From Heterotrichella gracilis (Eukaryota > Sar > Xanthophyceae > Tribonematales > Xanthonemataceae), in the NCBI GenBank assembly GCA_032358255.1, contig JAULBX010027297.1, positions 1 to 38,928 on the forward strand: DNA of 38,928 nucleotides, written 5' to 3'. Made by a program: the position numbers and the translations under genes. Under the pieces are notes generated by a model. It had not been told where the DNA came from. It made no database searches and was given only the letters and a program-made list of their open reading frames with translations. This document shows positions 12,001-24,000 of this stretch, one piece after another (positions within the stretch are counted from its first letter, which is position 1; each line of letters begins with the position of its first letter).

Positions 12001-15000
12001 GCTTTGTAAGTGCATGCGAGGACTTGGTGCACCCTTGATTTGCACCTCGTTGGCCCCGCACATGTCGATTTCTTCATTATAACCTTGGTAGAGGGAGGCG
12101 CCACACGCACCTTCATATACTTCATAACCCCAACCCTAAACCCACAACACCAAACATGAAGGATCTAAACCCAAACTGTAGACATCAAATGTGTCTTGTC
12201 AAGGATGCATACATCATGCTCATATGCCACCGGATGCTTCTCCGCAGATGTCATGTTCTCCATTGGGGCAAGGGTGGAGGGCGGCTCCGGTGGTACATTT
12301 GTGACCTTGAAGGGAGAGGTGCTCACACAGCTAGGGTTCAAGAACTTCCCCTTCATCGCGGTCAAGTACGTCAACTTATACCCGTTGATCGGGTCATTTA
12401 GAAAGCCACAGATTCCAAAACGTAATCATTGGTAAATTCCACCTCACAATTGGCCTTGCAAACGGTGGGCAACTTGTTGTGCATTTAGCTGCCGTTGAAA
12501 GGAAAGTTCCTGAAGAAAGTGCTAAGCTTCAAAGCCTTCCCTTCCTACACTTTCAACCCACACACTAGTCCCTTGGCAGGGTTATTGGCTAGCACACCAA
12601 CTCACACCGTGGATTGCACTACGCCTTAAACCCTAAACTCATATTGGCTAGACCCTGTTGCACAGACCTTTGTGCCTTGCTGCAGGTATCTGCTGGCCAA
12701 TATCATGTTGTGTATCGCCCTACACCCTAAAACCATACAACTCTCGTACCATGTACCCAAGTGTCCTCTGGCAAAGGTCGCGTGAAGGGTAAAGCCCCAC
12801 ACCCTAAAGACCTAAACCCTTAAACCCTAATTGTAAACCCCGATACCCGTTGCAGGTACCTGCTGGCAAAGATCACGTTGAGTGTAGCCCCCACTGCCGT
12901 CACGAGCTTCTACCTAGATGCCTCCACAAGCATCGTTAACGTAAAAGCAAATACAAGTATGGTGTACGACAAATCTGCAAAGGGTTTCGGCTTTATGGTG
13001 CGTGTATGGGGTGGAATAGGTTTCAACTTGGTGGGGGTGTTGTAGCCAAAGATTTGAAGGTGCACTGCGTAGCTCTAGAGCTGTAGCTACTCAATACTCG
13101 TTGATCAACTTAGTCTATAGCTTCAACTAGATGCATCTACCGACATCATGGGAGTGGATGCCAAAACAAGCGTCGTGTACGACTATGTTGCCAATGGATT
13201 TGGCTTCACAGTGAGTAATATTGGGTCGAATGTTTAAATGAAGATGAAGATGAGGGGTTTAGGGTCTAGTGTGACCCCCACCTCTGCCCACAACTTGTCC
13301 CTATCAAGCATGCATTTTTGTGAACAAGGAAGCCAAGCGATGTGTCGGCTTCTTGGTGGTTTCTCTCCAATGGGGCAAACTAGGCAAACCAGGCAAACCC
13401 TCCCAACATGGGCAAGCCCGCCTTGCAGGCGGCCAAACATCTGCAATACCCCCTTTCCCCTCACACTACTCACACCCCTGATCTTGTAGGTGACTATCGG
13501 CTCCTTTGACCTTGAAGGCGCACTCAAGACCATGGGTATCTCCGCCAGCCTTGGACCACTCAACGTGCAATTTTCGAATGTTGCTATTTCATGCGCAACC
13601 AAGACGGTGGTGACCTTGTCAGGTAGGGCCACATATTTTAGAGTTAGGGGGAGGAAAATGGCATAAGGATTGTAAACGATGGTATCTTAAGGGGGGCAAT
13701 ATTTGTTTGGGGATTAGAAATGGTACATGGAGTACATGGGGCGTAGGTAATGTAGGTGATGGTATCATAGGGGGCATGCCGTGTTGGTGGTGACTTTATT
13801 AGGGAGGAGCATAATGACGGGAGGGTTACCTTATCCTACAAATGTAACACATGGCATTGAAAAAGTATCAAGAGCGCATTGCCTTTGTCTTCGCTTGCTC
13901 CACTTCCGTGACCACAATTGTGATAAATGACAATCTGCATAATCGTTCATCCCATCGTTTTTTAGAATTACTCAGTGTACATCCATTCGTATATAGCAAG
14001 GTATTGTGTATTCATCCATCCATTCATCCAAACACTTGTCTTTTTATACATGTATTGCCAATGTGTGGTCTAGCAGTACAAACTATACAAACATACCAAC
14101 AAATATCGATTCATTAAATGCCCCATTTTTTCTCCCTTCAAGGCACCACCATCGACCAGGGTTTCAAGCTAAACGCTGGGATAAATCTGCTTGGCATTCA
14201 ATCCACTGTGTTCTTTCAAATGACCGCAGATGGGGTGGACTTCTCCGTCACACTAAATATGGTGCGTGCCATGTGGGAAATCATTTCTATCTACAAGTAC
14301 AAAATATACAACGAACATGGCATATTCAACTCAACTCACAGACACCATGCACGACATTTTCCACCATTGTATGTGTTATATAAGCAACCTATTGGAGTGT
14401 GCAGTCCATGCGGTGCCTTCTCAACCCTGCTAACCCTACCCGTCACACTGTCTCGGCCATGCCTTGAAAATCCATCCTAACCCTATACCATAAACCCTAA
14501 ACTCTGCCCCACCCCATGCATAGGGTCGGCCACACCCAACTTTTGAAGCTTCATCCTAAACCCTGCCCAACGCCTTGCATTGTATTGGTCACACGTTGGA
14601 AGCTCCATCATAAACGGCAAAACCGTCAACCGCAAACGCCAAGAAGAGGACTCCGTCCTAAATTTATATGTAATTACGAACCTCGAAGTCCTAAACCTTG
14701 AAACCTTAATTAATGTGCAATTTCTGTAGGGAAGCTCAATCAAGACCGTGCTTGACAACGCCCAGAGTGATGTTGACAAGTAAGTATCCTAAACCATAAA
14801 CTATACACAAAAGCAACATGTTTGGGGTTTGTGGCACGCGTGCAACAGGCTGCATATGATTTCCTTGTAAGAGCTCGTGCAAGTGGGTCTCAAGGGCGTT
14901 GGGATTATTGGGAATCATTTAATGGGTCCTATCACCATTTACTATATTTGGTTGACCATTGGGGTGTTGTCCTCCTCGCGCAGGTATGCACCCAAATTAA

Positions 15001-18000
15001 ACCGGGTGTAACATCATTAATGTCCTTCCTAAGCATACTAGGTATCATCTTGGCAAGGTTATGCAAATTTAAGCCACTCGGTGTATCAATGCTATTAGCC
15101 CTAGCCGTAGTGGGATATTAGCGTCGTACGAAGACTTCAAATTAGCGCGAACATAGTCGTAAACAGTTCCCTATCGATCGATTTGGCTTTGGATAGGCTT
15201 AATTTTGCTAATTCCGCTAATTCGGACGTCGAGCGGCGAATTAGCGCAATTAGCGGAGTCGATGAAAAGTTAAATTTGGGCGCGAAATTACCACTGCGGC
15301 TACGGCTAATGTACCTAGGTAATTAAAGTTACTAGCAAACAGCATCAAGCTAATTGTTGGTACTCGTTATACTCGTGCTTTGCAATGAAATGGGCATCAA
15401 GCTGGCCAACCTGGGTATTGTGCTGATTGTGCTCCACAACACCTTGAATTAGAATAATTAGAATCTCATTTAATATAAACTTATTGTACCTAATCTAAAC
15501 CTCATCCAACCTAATCCAAATTGGTCACATGGTGCAGGGCCCTGGGCATCACGTTGTCTGATTTCGGCATTGTGCTCCACAACGCCTTCGCATTCACCTC
15601 AGCCAGTGTGCAACTCAAGATCACCAAATCCGAGGCAAGTTTGATTGGGGCACTTCCATGATTTGGTATACAAACACTTTACACCAATGAAAACTGATTG
15701 GATCTGCTTCGTGTGTGAAGTCAAGCCTCTGTTTTGTGGTTGGCATGCTCTCTTCGAATTTTGCCCACCCACCCCACACCATTTCTCAAGTGCAAGTATG
15801 TAAAATATGCCACATATTCCGTAATGCATCAGTCTTTTTAAGCAAATGTTTCCTATTTAGTTAGTTAGTTAGTTAGTTAGTTACATGCATTCCTCCAATA
15901 CAACCAGGTTAGCAGTCAGTCTTGCACATGCGGTGCCACGCAGCTCTTTCCTGGCACTGTTTGAACCACGTATTGATTCCACGCGACTTGAGGTCCTGCT
16001 GGAGTAGGTCAGCCCACGTGGCCCTTGGCTTACCTATGATACCTACCCCCTTTGCCCCCTCTACCCTATCAAACACCATACATTTAGGGAATCCAATCGT
16101 ATGATTAACGTCCCAAATGCCCCAACCAGCTTAGCCTAATGTCCCTGAGTTTGTCACTGATGCTTTGTTGCCCACACTTCTGGGGCTTCTAACGGAAATA
16201 GGGGTGTGCACCAACCTTGAAACCCCCCACAGAGCCCTTGAATAATTACTATGAAAAACCTGTAATCTATCAAGTTGAGGCTGCGTATTAATAATAGCCC
16301 AGCTGTCAGCCCCATATTAAAGGGTTGCCAGCACCACTGCACTAAAAACCTAGCATTTTGTGCGCAGACTAACTCGCATGTTATGCCACAAAACCCCTCT
16401 GAGCGATGCAAAGGCGCTCATGCACGGCTAAGGCGGTGTGAAATCTCTGCGTCTAAAGTGTTATCACTAGTAAATGTTTCCTATTTACTCCTCAGGTATT
16501 CATGCGTGTGACCGCCGACCTCACCATCCTCAGCCAGCACGTGTCCATCGACCTGAAACTGGGCATAACCAACATGGACGGCGTGCTGGGCAGCATCAAG
16601 GACAGCATTGTGTCATTCTTCACGGACCACTTCATGAAGGGTGAGGTGGCAACTCTAATAACCCTAATTTGGGCCCTAAGACGTTATGACATTGTTCGAG
16701 ACACCGTCACAATGTGCGGGTGGGCAAGCCCTGATCCCTAAAACATGAACCGTACGGCGGCTTTGTGACCTGTCCTCATGGGATGACCAATGGTACAGCT
16801 GATCAAGGGTGTACGAGTAGGAACTCATGATTAAAATCATGGAGTCCAACGAGAACCCAAAAACTTGACATTCAATGTGCGTTGGCTTAGTTGGTTCTCA
16901 CCCTTCAATTCCCCTCCCCCCTTTCTCCCCCCTATTCGACTCCCTTGTTATCTTAGTTATCTTCTTGTGTATTTTCTTAACTTCCTCACTTTTTGCACTT
17001 GTCCATTTGACAAGTCACGACAACCCGCCTTCCCTCCTTTCAGGCTATTGCACCAAGGACACGGTCTTGGTGGACTCGTGCTCTTTGACCAGTCCCAAAT
17101 GCGGCAATTGCGTTGCGGGCACAGACGTGGCAGGCGTGTGCTGGAACTGTGCTGCAGGGTGGGACTTCTTCAAAGACGGATGCGGCAAACCAAGTGCGAC
17201 CCGAATCCATTTGCATTCTACATATGTAGACATTAATTGGATCATGAATACAGTTATGTTTATATTAGTGGTCTCCAATTTGAACATACCGGTATTTTTT
17301 TGAAAGGTATTTTAGGAATTACATGGGCGCATGCCAACTATGCCAACATGCAAGGATGGTAGGACTTCTCAACACCATGGATGCAAAATAAGTGTGATTT
17401 GTGTGTATGTTGTACTAGTATAACTTTGAAATTTTATTCCACGCATTTCATGTGTTTGCCCCTTCTTGCCTAGAAGCCTGGCTTTGGTTTGGGCACTTAT
17501 TCTCAAATCCAGCCAACATCGAATCCCCGGTCCCGGACTCAGTCCCAACCGCGTACATCAAACATGCATGAACAAAAGCTGTCGACAACATTGAAAACAC
17601 CTCACACAGAAAACACCCAAAAGTCTACACGATTGGGGCCCATCCTCGTTCAGCCCTATATCAGCATATGCCTACATAGCCTACATGCTTGGTACCGTTT
17701 GTGCAGGTGGCAAAGACTGCCCCGCGGGTATGGACAATGTGGCAAGTGTGTGCTACGGGCATTGCCCAGACTGGTACGTGTGCCACAATGAAGGGTTGAA
17801 CAATTCAATAGTACTTGCTTAGAGTTCCAATACCACGAAGGGCATGGACTAGTACGTGAAGCAATGGAAGGTTTGATGTTTCACGCGTACCATGGATTAG
17901 GAAAAGGGGGTGTGCTATGTGCAATACCTTGAATGGTGCGTAAATGGGGTTACCTTGAATGGTACAAAATATTAATTCACGCCTTCCATCTAGCTTTATA

Positions 18001-21000
18001 AACGGCGTTTGTGTGATTCCTTATACGCTTTAAACTCCACCTAGCATGCATGTGTAGCTTATGTTGGACTAGTTGGACCTCAAAGGTGCCTTCGTTGTGC
18101 AGGGCTGACAATGTGCTCAACGTTTGCTGGGGCCGTTGCCCCCTCAATTCTCTCGACTGCGGGAGCTATTGCGACGATGGGTCGCTCACCGGGGCCACCG
18201 ACACTTGCACCTTGGACATCACACGCGTGGGTAGCTTCTTCAGCTTGTGCCCCCACACAGTGGTGCCTCCGCCCGTGTGCACCTGCTCCGGGTCAGACGT
18301 TGCAATCACATACAAGGGGGGCATCGGCTCGTTTGTGGGGTCATACCAAGGAATTGCCACACAGTGGAAGGGCAGTGTGACAGTCATGTACTGCCAGAAC
18401 TGCAAGTTGGTGCCCAAGGTTGGTACGGCGGTGACGTTCCAGGTACGGGTGATTAATTAAAGGCAAGGGTTGTTCAACATGTCATTACCATCACAGCTAT
18501 GGCTCGGCCGGCCTCCTAATGTGGGTGCCACACTCACTACAATCACCCTCGACATGACTAGCACAAGCACATGCGAATTTGCAGTTTTGGCTTTGTGAAA
18601 TATTATTGTTGCTCTCTTTTCAAACCTTTTTTTTTTGAAGAATTTTATTTCTTTCAAATGTGTAGTATAAGTACCTGAGCTTCGCGCGCAACCCCACCAA
18701 CTACGACCCGTCAAACCCGCCTCCTGCTGGTTTACTCTCGGTCGCTTTGGGTGCCACCACCGTCATCAACACCAACTCCAAGGGGGTAGCCACGCTCCCA
18801 GACAACTCACCTGGTTGGCAATGCATCCGGAGTGGGGAAGGGTCATATCAGGTCACCGTGGCGCGTGGTTCCGACACCCCCATGCAGAGTGGGGTCATGG
18901 ACATCGACTGCCTAGGTGAGAAGACAACATGTGTAAACTATCATGTGTGGTGCATTATAAACATTTGATTGAAGCGATGTTTGACATTTCAACTATTTCA
19001 ACATGGAGGGGAGTCAAATCCCCACTCATAACATTGAGATGTATACCATTGTTACACGTGTGACGCATACCACATGCCCGTTGTCACCACCAAATATTGG
19101 GCGTTTAGTGTCCTCCTTGCCCAATAAAGGGACACATACATTTGTCATACAAAGCAACCTGCAAGTCTTTTCCCAAACCTTTTTTTTAATCAATAACACC
19201 CCTTGGACTCCTTCTACTCCTTCCCATTCCCAGTAACCCCAACCCTTCTATACGCAGACCCCTATCAAGGGATCACCATCAACTACTGCGTGTTCAATGC
19301 CCTCCAGTCCGACAATGCAGTGGACATGTCGGTGACCATGAACATTGATTGGACCAGCGGCGCAAGCTACGTGTTCCGTCCGCCATGGGGGGACAAGCCG
19401 GGTCCAACGGTGGGTGCCGAAAATACAAATTCGTGCATATCTACATAGTCCACACTAGCACGAAGTGGTCTTGCATATTGATGCCAAGCAGTTTGGACAC
19501 TGTTCGAGTCATTTGTTGTCTACGCGGTCCTTTTGGATTGGAATGAAAATAATGAAATGCGAAAAAAACATGAAAGAGGCATTGGAATACTAAAAAATTC
19601 TGAAAATTCTGCGAAAGTGGTTGAATTAGTGGGGTTGAATTAGTTCGATAATGGCTTACCCCCGCCAGACCAACCCCTTCGCCACGGTGGCTGCCCTAGT
19701 TGCCCAACCGCCTACTTGGTCAATGTCTACATGGAACCCTAAACTCTTGCAAGACAGAGTACCAACAATGTATTATTCTTTCAATGACTTCATCGTGAAT
19801 TCATGCAGTTCACAATGTATTTCATCAAGTTCATACACATGCAGCCTTATTCACCACTTCACTTTCATTCATTCAGGCTCAACTACCCACCCCCCCAATT
19901 CAACCCTTCACTTCATTCAATCCTCCAACCTGGAAAAGAAATACAATTTCTTTTCCAGGCTCAGCCACCCACCCCCCAGTTCAACCCTTCACTTCATTCA
20001 TCCTTCAACCTTGAAATTAAATACAATTTTTTTTCCAGGCTCAGCCACCCACCCCCCCAGTTCAAGCCTTCACTTCATTCAATCCTTCAACCTGGAAAAG
20101 AAATACAATTTCATTTTTAGGCTCACCACCCAGTGTCAGCCTTCGCATCATTCACTCCTTGACCTACGGGAAAGAGTTACCTGTTTTCTTCCTGTCATTT
20201 CCAAACCTTTTGCCCTTGCGCCTGGTCAGCCTAGTCAGCCCCTGCATTCGATGCTTTCCATGGCATGTTTTTTGTTTTATTTTGTTTTCATTGCGAGATC
20301 CGTATCGGTGTGATGGGTGATGATGTTTCCAAAACATACGAAATAAAAAACGCAAACACTGCAGTCGCTCGCTACCAGTTCGTATGTACAACTTGGCTCG
20401 CAGTCCCGTTACAAGTTTTCCGTTACGATCGATGAGATCGGCCGAGATGCGGCCACGCGATTATACAGTCCGCGATTGTAGTTCAAGGTGCCAATTGCCG
20501 GATCGGTAAAGGCCTAACGGCAGAAGGTTTCAGCACACAAAACCATCGCGTTTCCGAAAGTGAAGGATTGAGTGAAGTGAAGCCTGGACGTGGGGGGGTG
20601 GGGGGTCTGGCCTGTGTAGCTTGTGAAAGAAATGTTATTTCTTTCCAGGTTGAAGGAATGAATGAAGCCTGGACCTGGGGGTAGGTCGGTGGCTGGGCCT
20701 GGAAAATAAAATGTATTTCTTTTCCAGGTTGAAAGATTGAATGAAGTGAAGGGTTGAATCAGGGGGGTGGAGCCTGGAATATAAAATTTATTTATTTTCC
20801 AGGTTGAAGGAGTGAATGAAGTGAAGGTTGAAATGGGGGGGGGGGAAGGGACTGAGCATGGAAATGAAAATGCATTTCTTTCCCAAAGTGAAGGATTGAA
20901 TGATAGGCACGAGTGAGGTGAACCCAAACCAGGGTGATAAACAATTATAAATTTTGTTCAAGTTCATAAATCTTGTAAATCTTGTAATAATGAAGTATTT

Positions 21001-24000
21001 TACAGGTTATTTTTGCTATTCATTAAAATTGTCATTTATGTGGTTTCACTCATTAATTTGTTGATTTCACTGCTCAGGCTGTGCTAAACCACACTCTGAG
21101 CATGGGTTTTCGCTGCCAAAGCACACCCCTTCAATACCTACTAGGTTCACTCTTCTTCACTAAAATGCAAGGACTATAATGACCTCTAGTCTTTTGCAAC
21201 CCATATTTCCTCAAGAGCCCTACTACATCCTGGAAATTTCTAAAATTCCACGCTTGCAGTGGGCAATCGAGGTGCGGCCCAGTGGACAACCCACTGTCAT
21301 CACCACGGTGCCCATCCACATCATAAATTCGGTCAACACCTACATTGTGAAGATTGGGAACTTGACGTCGGGGTCCTCTTACTCGTTTGTGCCGGTGGCT
21401 ACTTGGAATGGCGCAAAGGCAGAGGCCAAGGGGACATACGGATACACTGTGCCTGGTGAGTGACCAATATGCAGGGTTGGGACCCAAACCCCATCTATGT
21501 GCACTTTTCCACATGGGATACATGGGAATTGTAGAGTAATTAAGATGAAATAAATTGGTATGTGGGTCCACCTACATGTTGTGCATGTGACTATGTTTGT
21601 GCATATGACTATTTAAACCGGGGTAAACGGGGGTGCACGCAGCTTCACAACGGGTTTTGTGATCAGGCGGACGTTTGAGAGCAAAAGCGGGCAGAGGGGC
21701 TTGAATATGACATACGAGTAGATAATGGTGCTCTTTGGCTCGTTTCAGTTTGCGTATCGCGTAGCTGGTTGTTGTTATTGTCGTTGAGAGTTGGCATGTT
21801 TTGGGTACGCATGCATCAATGTCCCATGGGTCGTAATTTCGACCATGTAGCATAGATTTTGTGTTTTCGAAGTCCAACATATGTGGAGAGCCCGGTTTTG
21901 AGCAGGGATCTTCCTCGGCTACCCCTAAATTATCATATAAGAGGAGTCTGCCTGTACCAAGAGTGTTATAAAAGAGCAATATTGCATATTTTTCTGTGCC
22001 CTCCACTACTAAGGGTTGCCTGACTCAAAGAACCCGCTATATTTGTTTATAGCGGATGATGCTTCCTTGCATATTGTGGCTTCCATGACCCATGCATGTG
22101 CCCAAAAGAAAAGAATTGATACAAAATTGGTGTGAAATTCCGTATAATCTTGCCTATGGCCATTGCTTTTTTTGTTGTTGATGTTGTTGTTTGTTCCCAT
22201 GTATCTTGTACAATTTAATGTACATGTCTCTGGCGCCGCGGCGCTGGACTTCAAGACATTGCGCGTGTACTAAACCAAACTGTATAGCTTCCGTTTGCCA
22301 AAGAAGAAAAATCTCCAATAATCTAATGCATGCGATTGTTCATGACTCCTCTTTGGCACAACGTGGCTCCCTCTAGGCTGTTTCAAAATCCCTAAGATCT
22401 CGCAAATCATGGAAAGTACTACGTCTCTTCAACTATTTATGTATCCATTTGTGTTCTCGTGTAGCCAATGTCGATGCTGTCCCCCCAGCGGCGTTGGACT
22501 TATCCGACCAGACTCTGCTAGTAGGTTACACGGCGACTCCTTTTGGGTTGAAGGCCACTGCAACAGACTGCAACGGGCAGCAAGGTGGCAACTGGGTGGC
22601 ATTCAAGGTGGGTGGGGATGGGGTGATGTACCAGAATATGAACATTCTATTGCGTTGGGGGTACGATGTGGAATATGTGGAAGGAGGTTGTGGAGTGTCA
22701 ATGTAGTGAATGTACTTACATATATCTGAGGTATAGAAGGTTTGCGTATGTGTTTATCGTATCCTTTGTATGTCCTTTGTGATTTTTAGGACGATAATGC
22801 ATGTGTCCCCGCCAGGTTTCAACTAACAACGGGGTCATGGCCAATGCACCATCTGACGCAACCCTCACCACCCTTACTACCGACTCCTCGCTCTTCACAT
22901 ACGCTCTCTCCGATGGCTCCTCTTTCCCTGGCTATGGCGTGGCCATCGCCACCGATGTTGTGTGTGCCAAGCCGGGGGTGGTGACCGCTGTTGCCAAGTT
23001 CTATTGCAGCACGAATGGCAGGAGGGTGGTGTCAAGAAATGCGTCCATCACTTGCGTAGGTACGACAAGATACGATGAGTCCTTTCCTCTTTTACAAATG
23101 GAGTGATACATGAGTCCTTCCCTTGATGTGGGTGGAAGTGGCTACTTGAGCTACACCGTCACAAACCCTTGCCACATGCTGCCTGCAATACCCTTAAGCC
23201 CAAACCCATCCTCACACAAGCCATGGCCAATGACAACAATGTCCTATGTATCCTATGTCACGGGGGGTAGGTTAACCTACCACCCAGCACTCCTAGTGTT
23301 CCCGCATATCCCGCACCATAAAGGAGTGCACCCAACTAATATGGTAGGGGAAACAGTGGACAGAAGGGCAATGCCCTTCTCTTCGCTCAATCCTCTTCCT
23401 AAACCAACGCGCCTGTTCCTGTTCAAGGACAGGCTGCGTATTTGTTTACTTATTTATTATTTTATTTGGCCAATGTCAAACTTGATGCACCTGCGTAGAA
23501 GGACAAGGTCAACATGCACTTTTCCCTAGGACTACTAGGACAAGTTATATTCAAATATTCTTCTTTTCATTTTCTTGCAGGCGAAGGAAACGTCACGGCT
23601 ACCTCCACCACGCAGGATGCAACCCAAAAGGACAAAGTGGCTGTGGCTTTCACAGTGGACATGAATGGGGTGTACAAGCCGGGAAGTCAAACGAAGGGAA
23701 ATTGGTTGTATGCCACGGTGTCGGCCGCATCAAGCACACCCGGGGCAAAAATCCCTAACGCAATATCGGTGGGAATTCATTGCCCTTCCCTAAACCCTAA
23801 ACCATGTACGATGTCAAGCCCTTTGTCTTTGCAATACATGGTCAGTACTAAAAATACGTGAATGAGGTGTAGCTCCCATACAAGACTCTCAACGAGGTCG
23901 CGTGGGGCTCATGTTCAACATAGATCATGCACCAATAACATTCCATTGCATGATTGCATCTCACGATTACATGTTGTCTCTATTTATCTTTGTATTATTA

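Noticed and set aside
19651-20313. 220-residue + strand ORF, Ser/Thr/Pro/His-rich
   Set aside because: It lies in a 1,850-base intron and translates the 80-base tandem units of the foldback array; no motif and no splice support.
21572-22006. 144-residue minus-strand ORF within intron 21456-22464
   Set aside because: Composition unlike the coding exons, no recognisable motif, no splice context; treated as chance.
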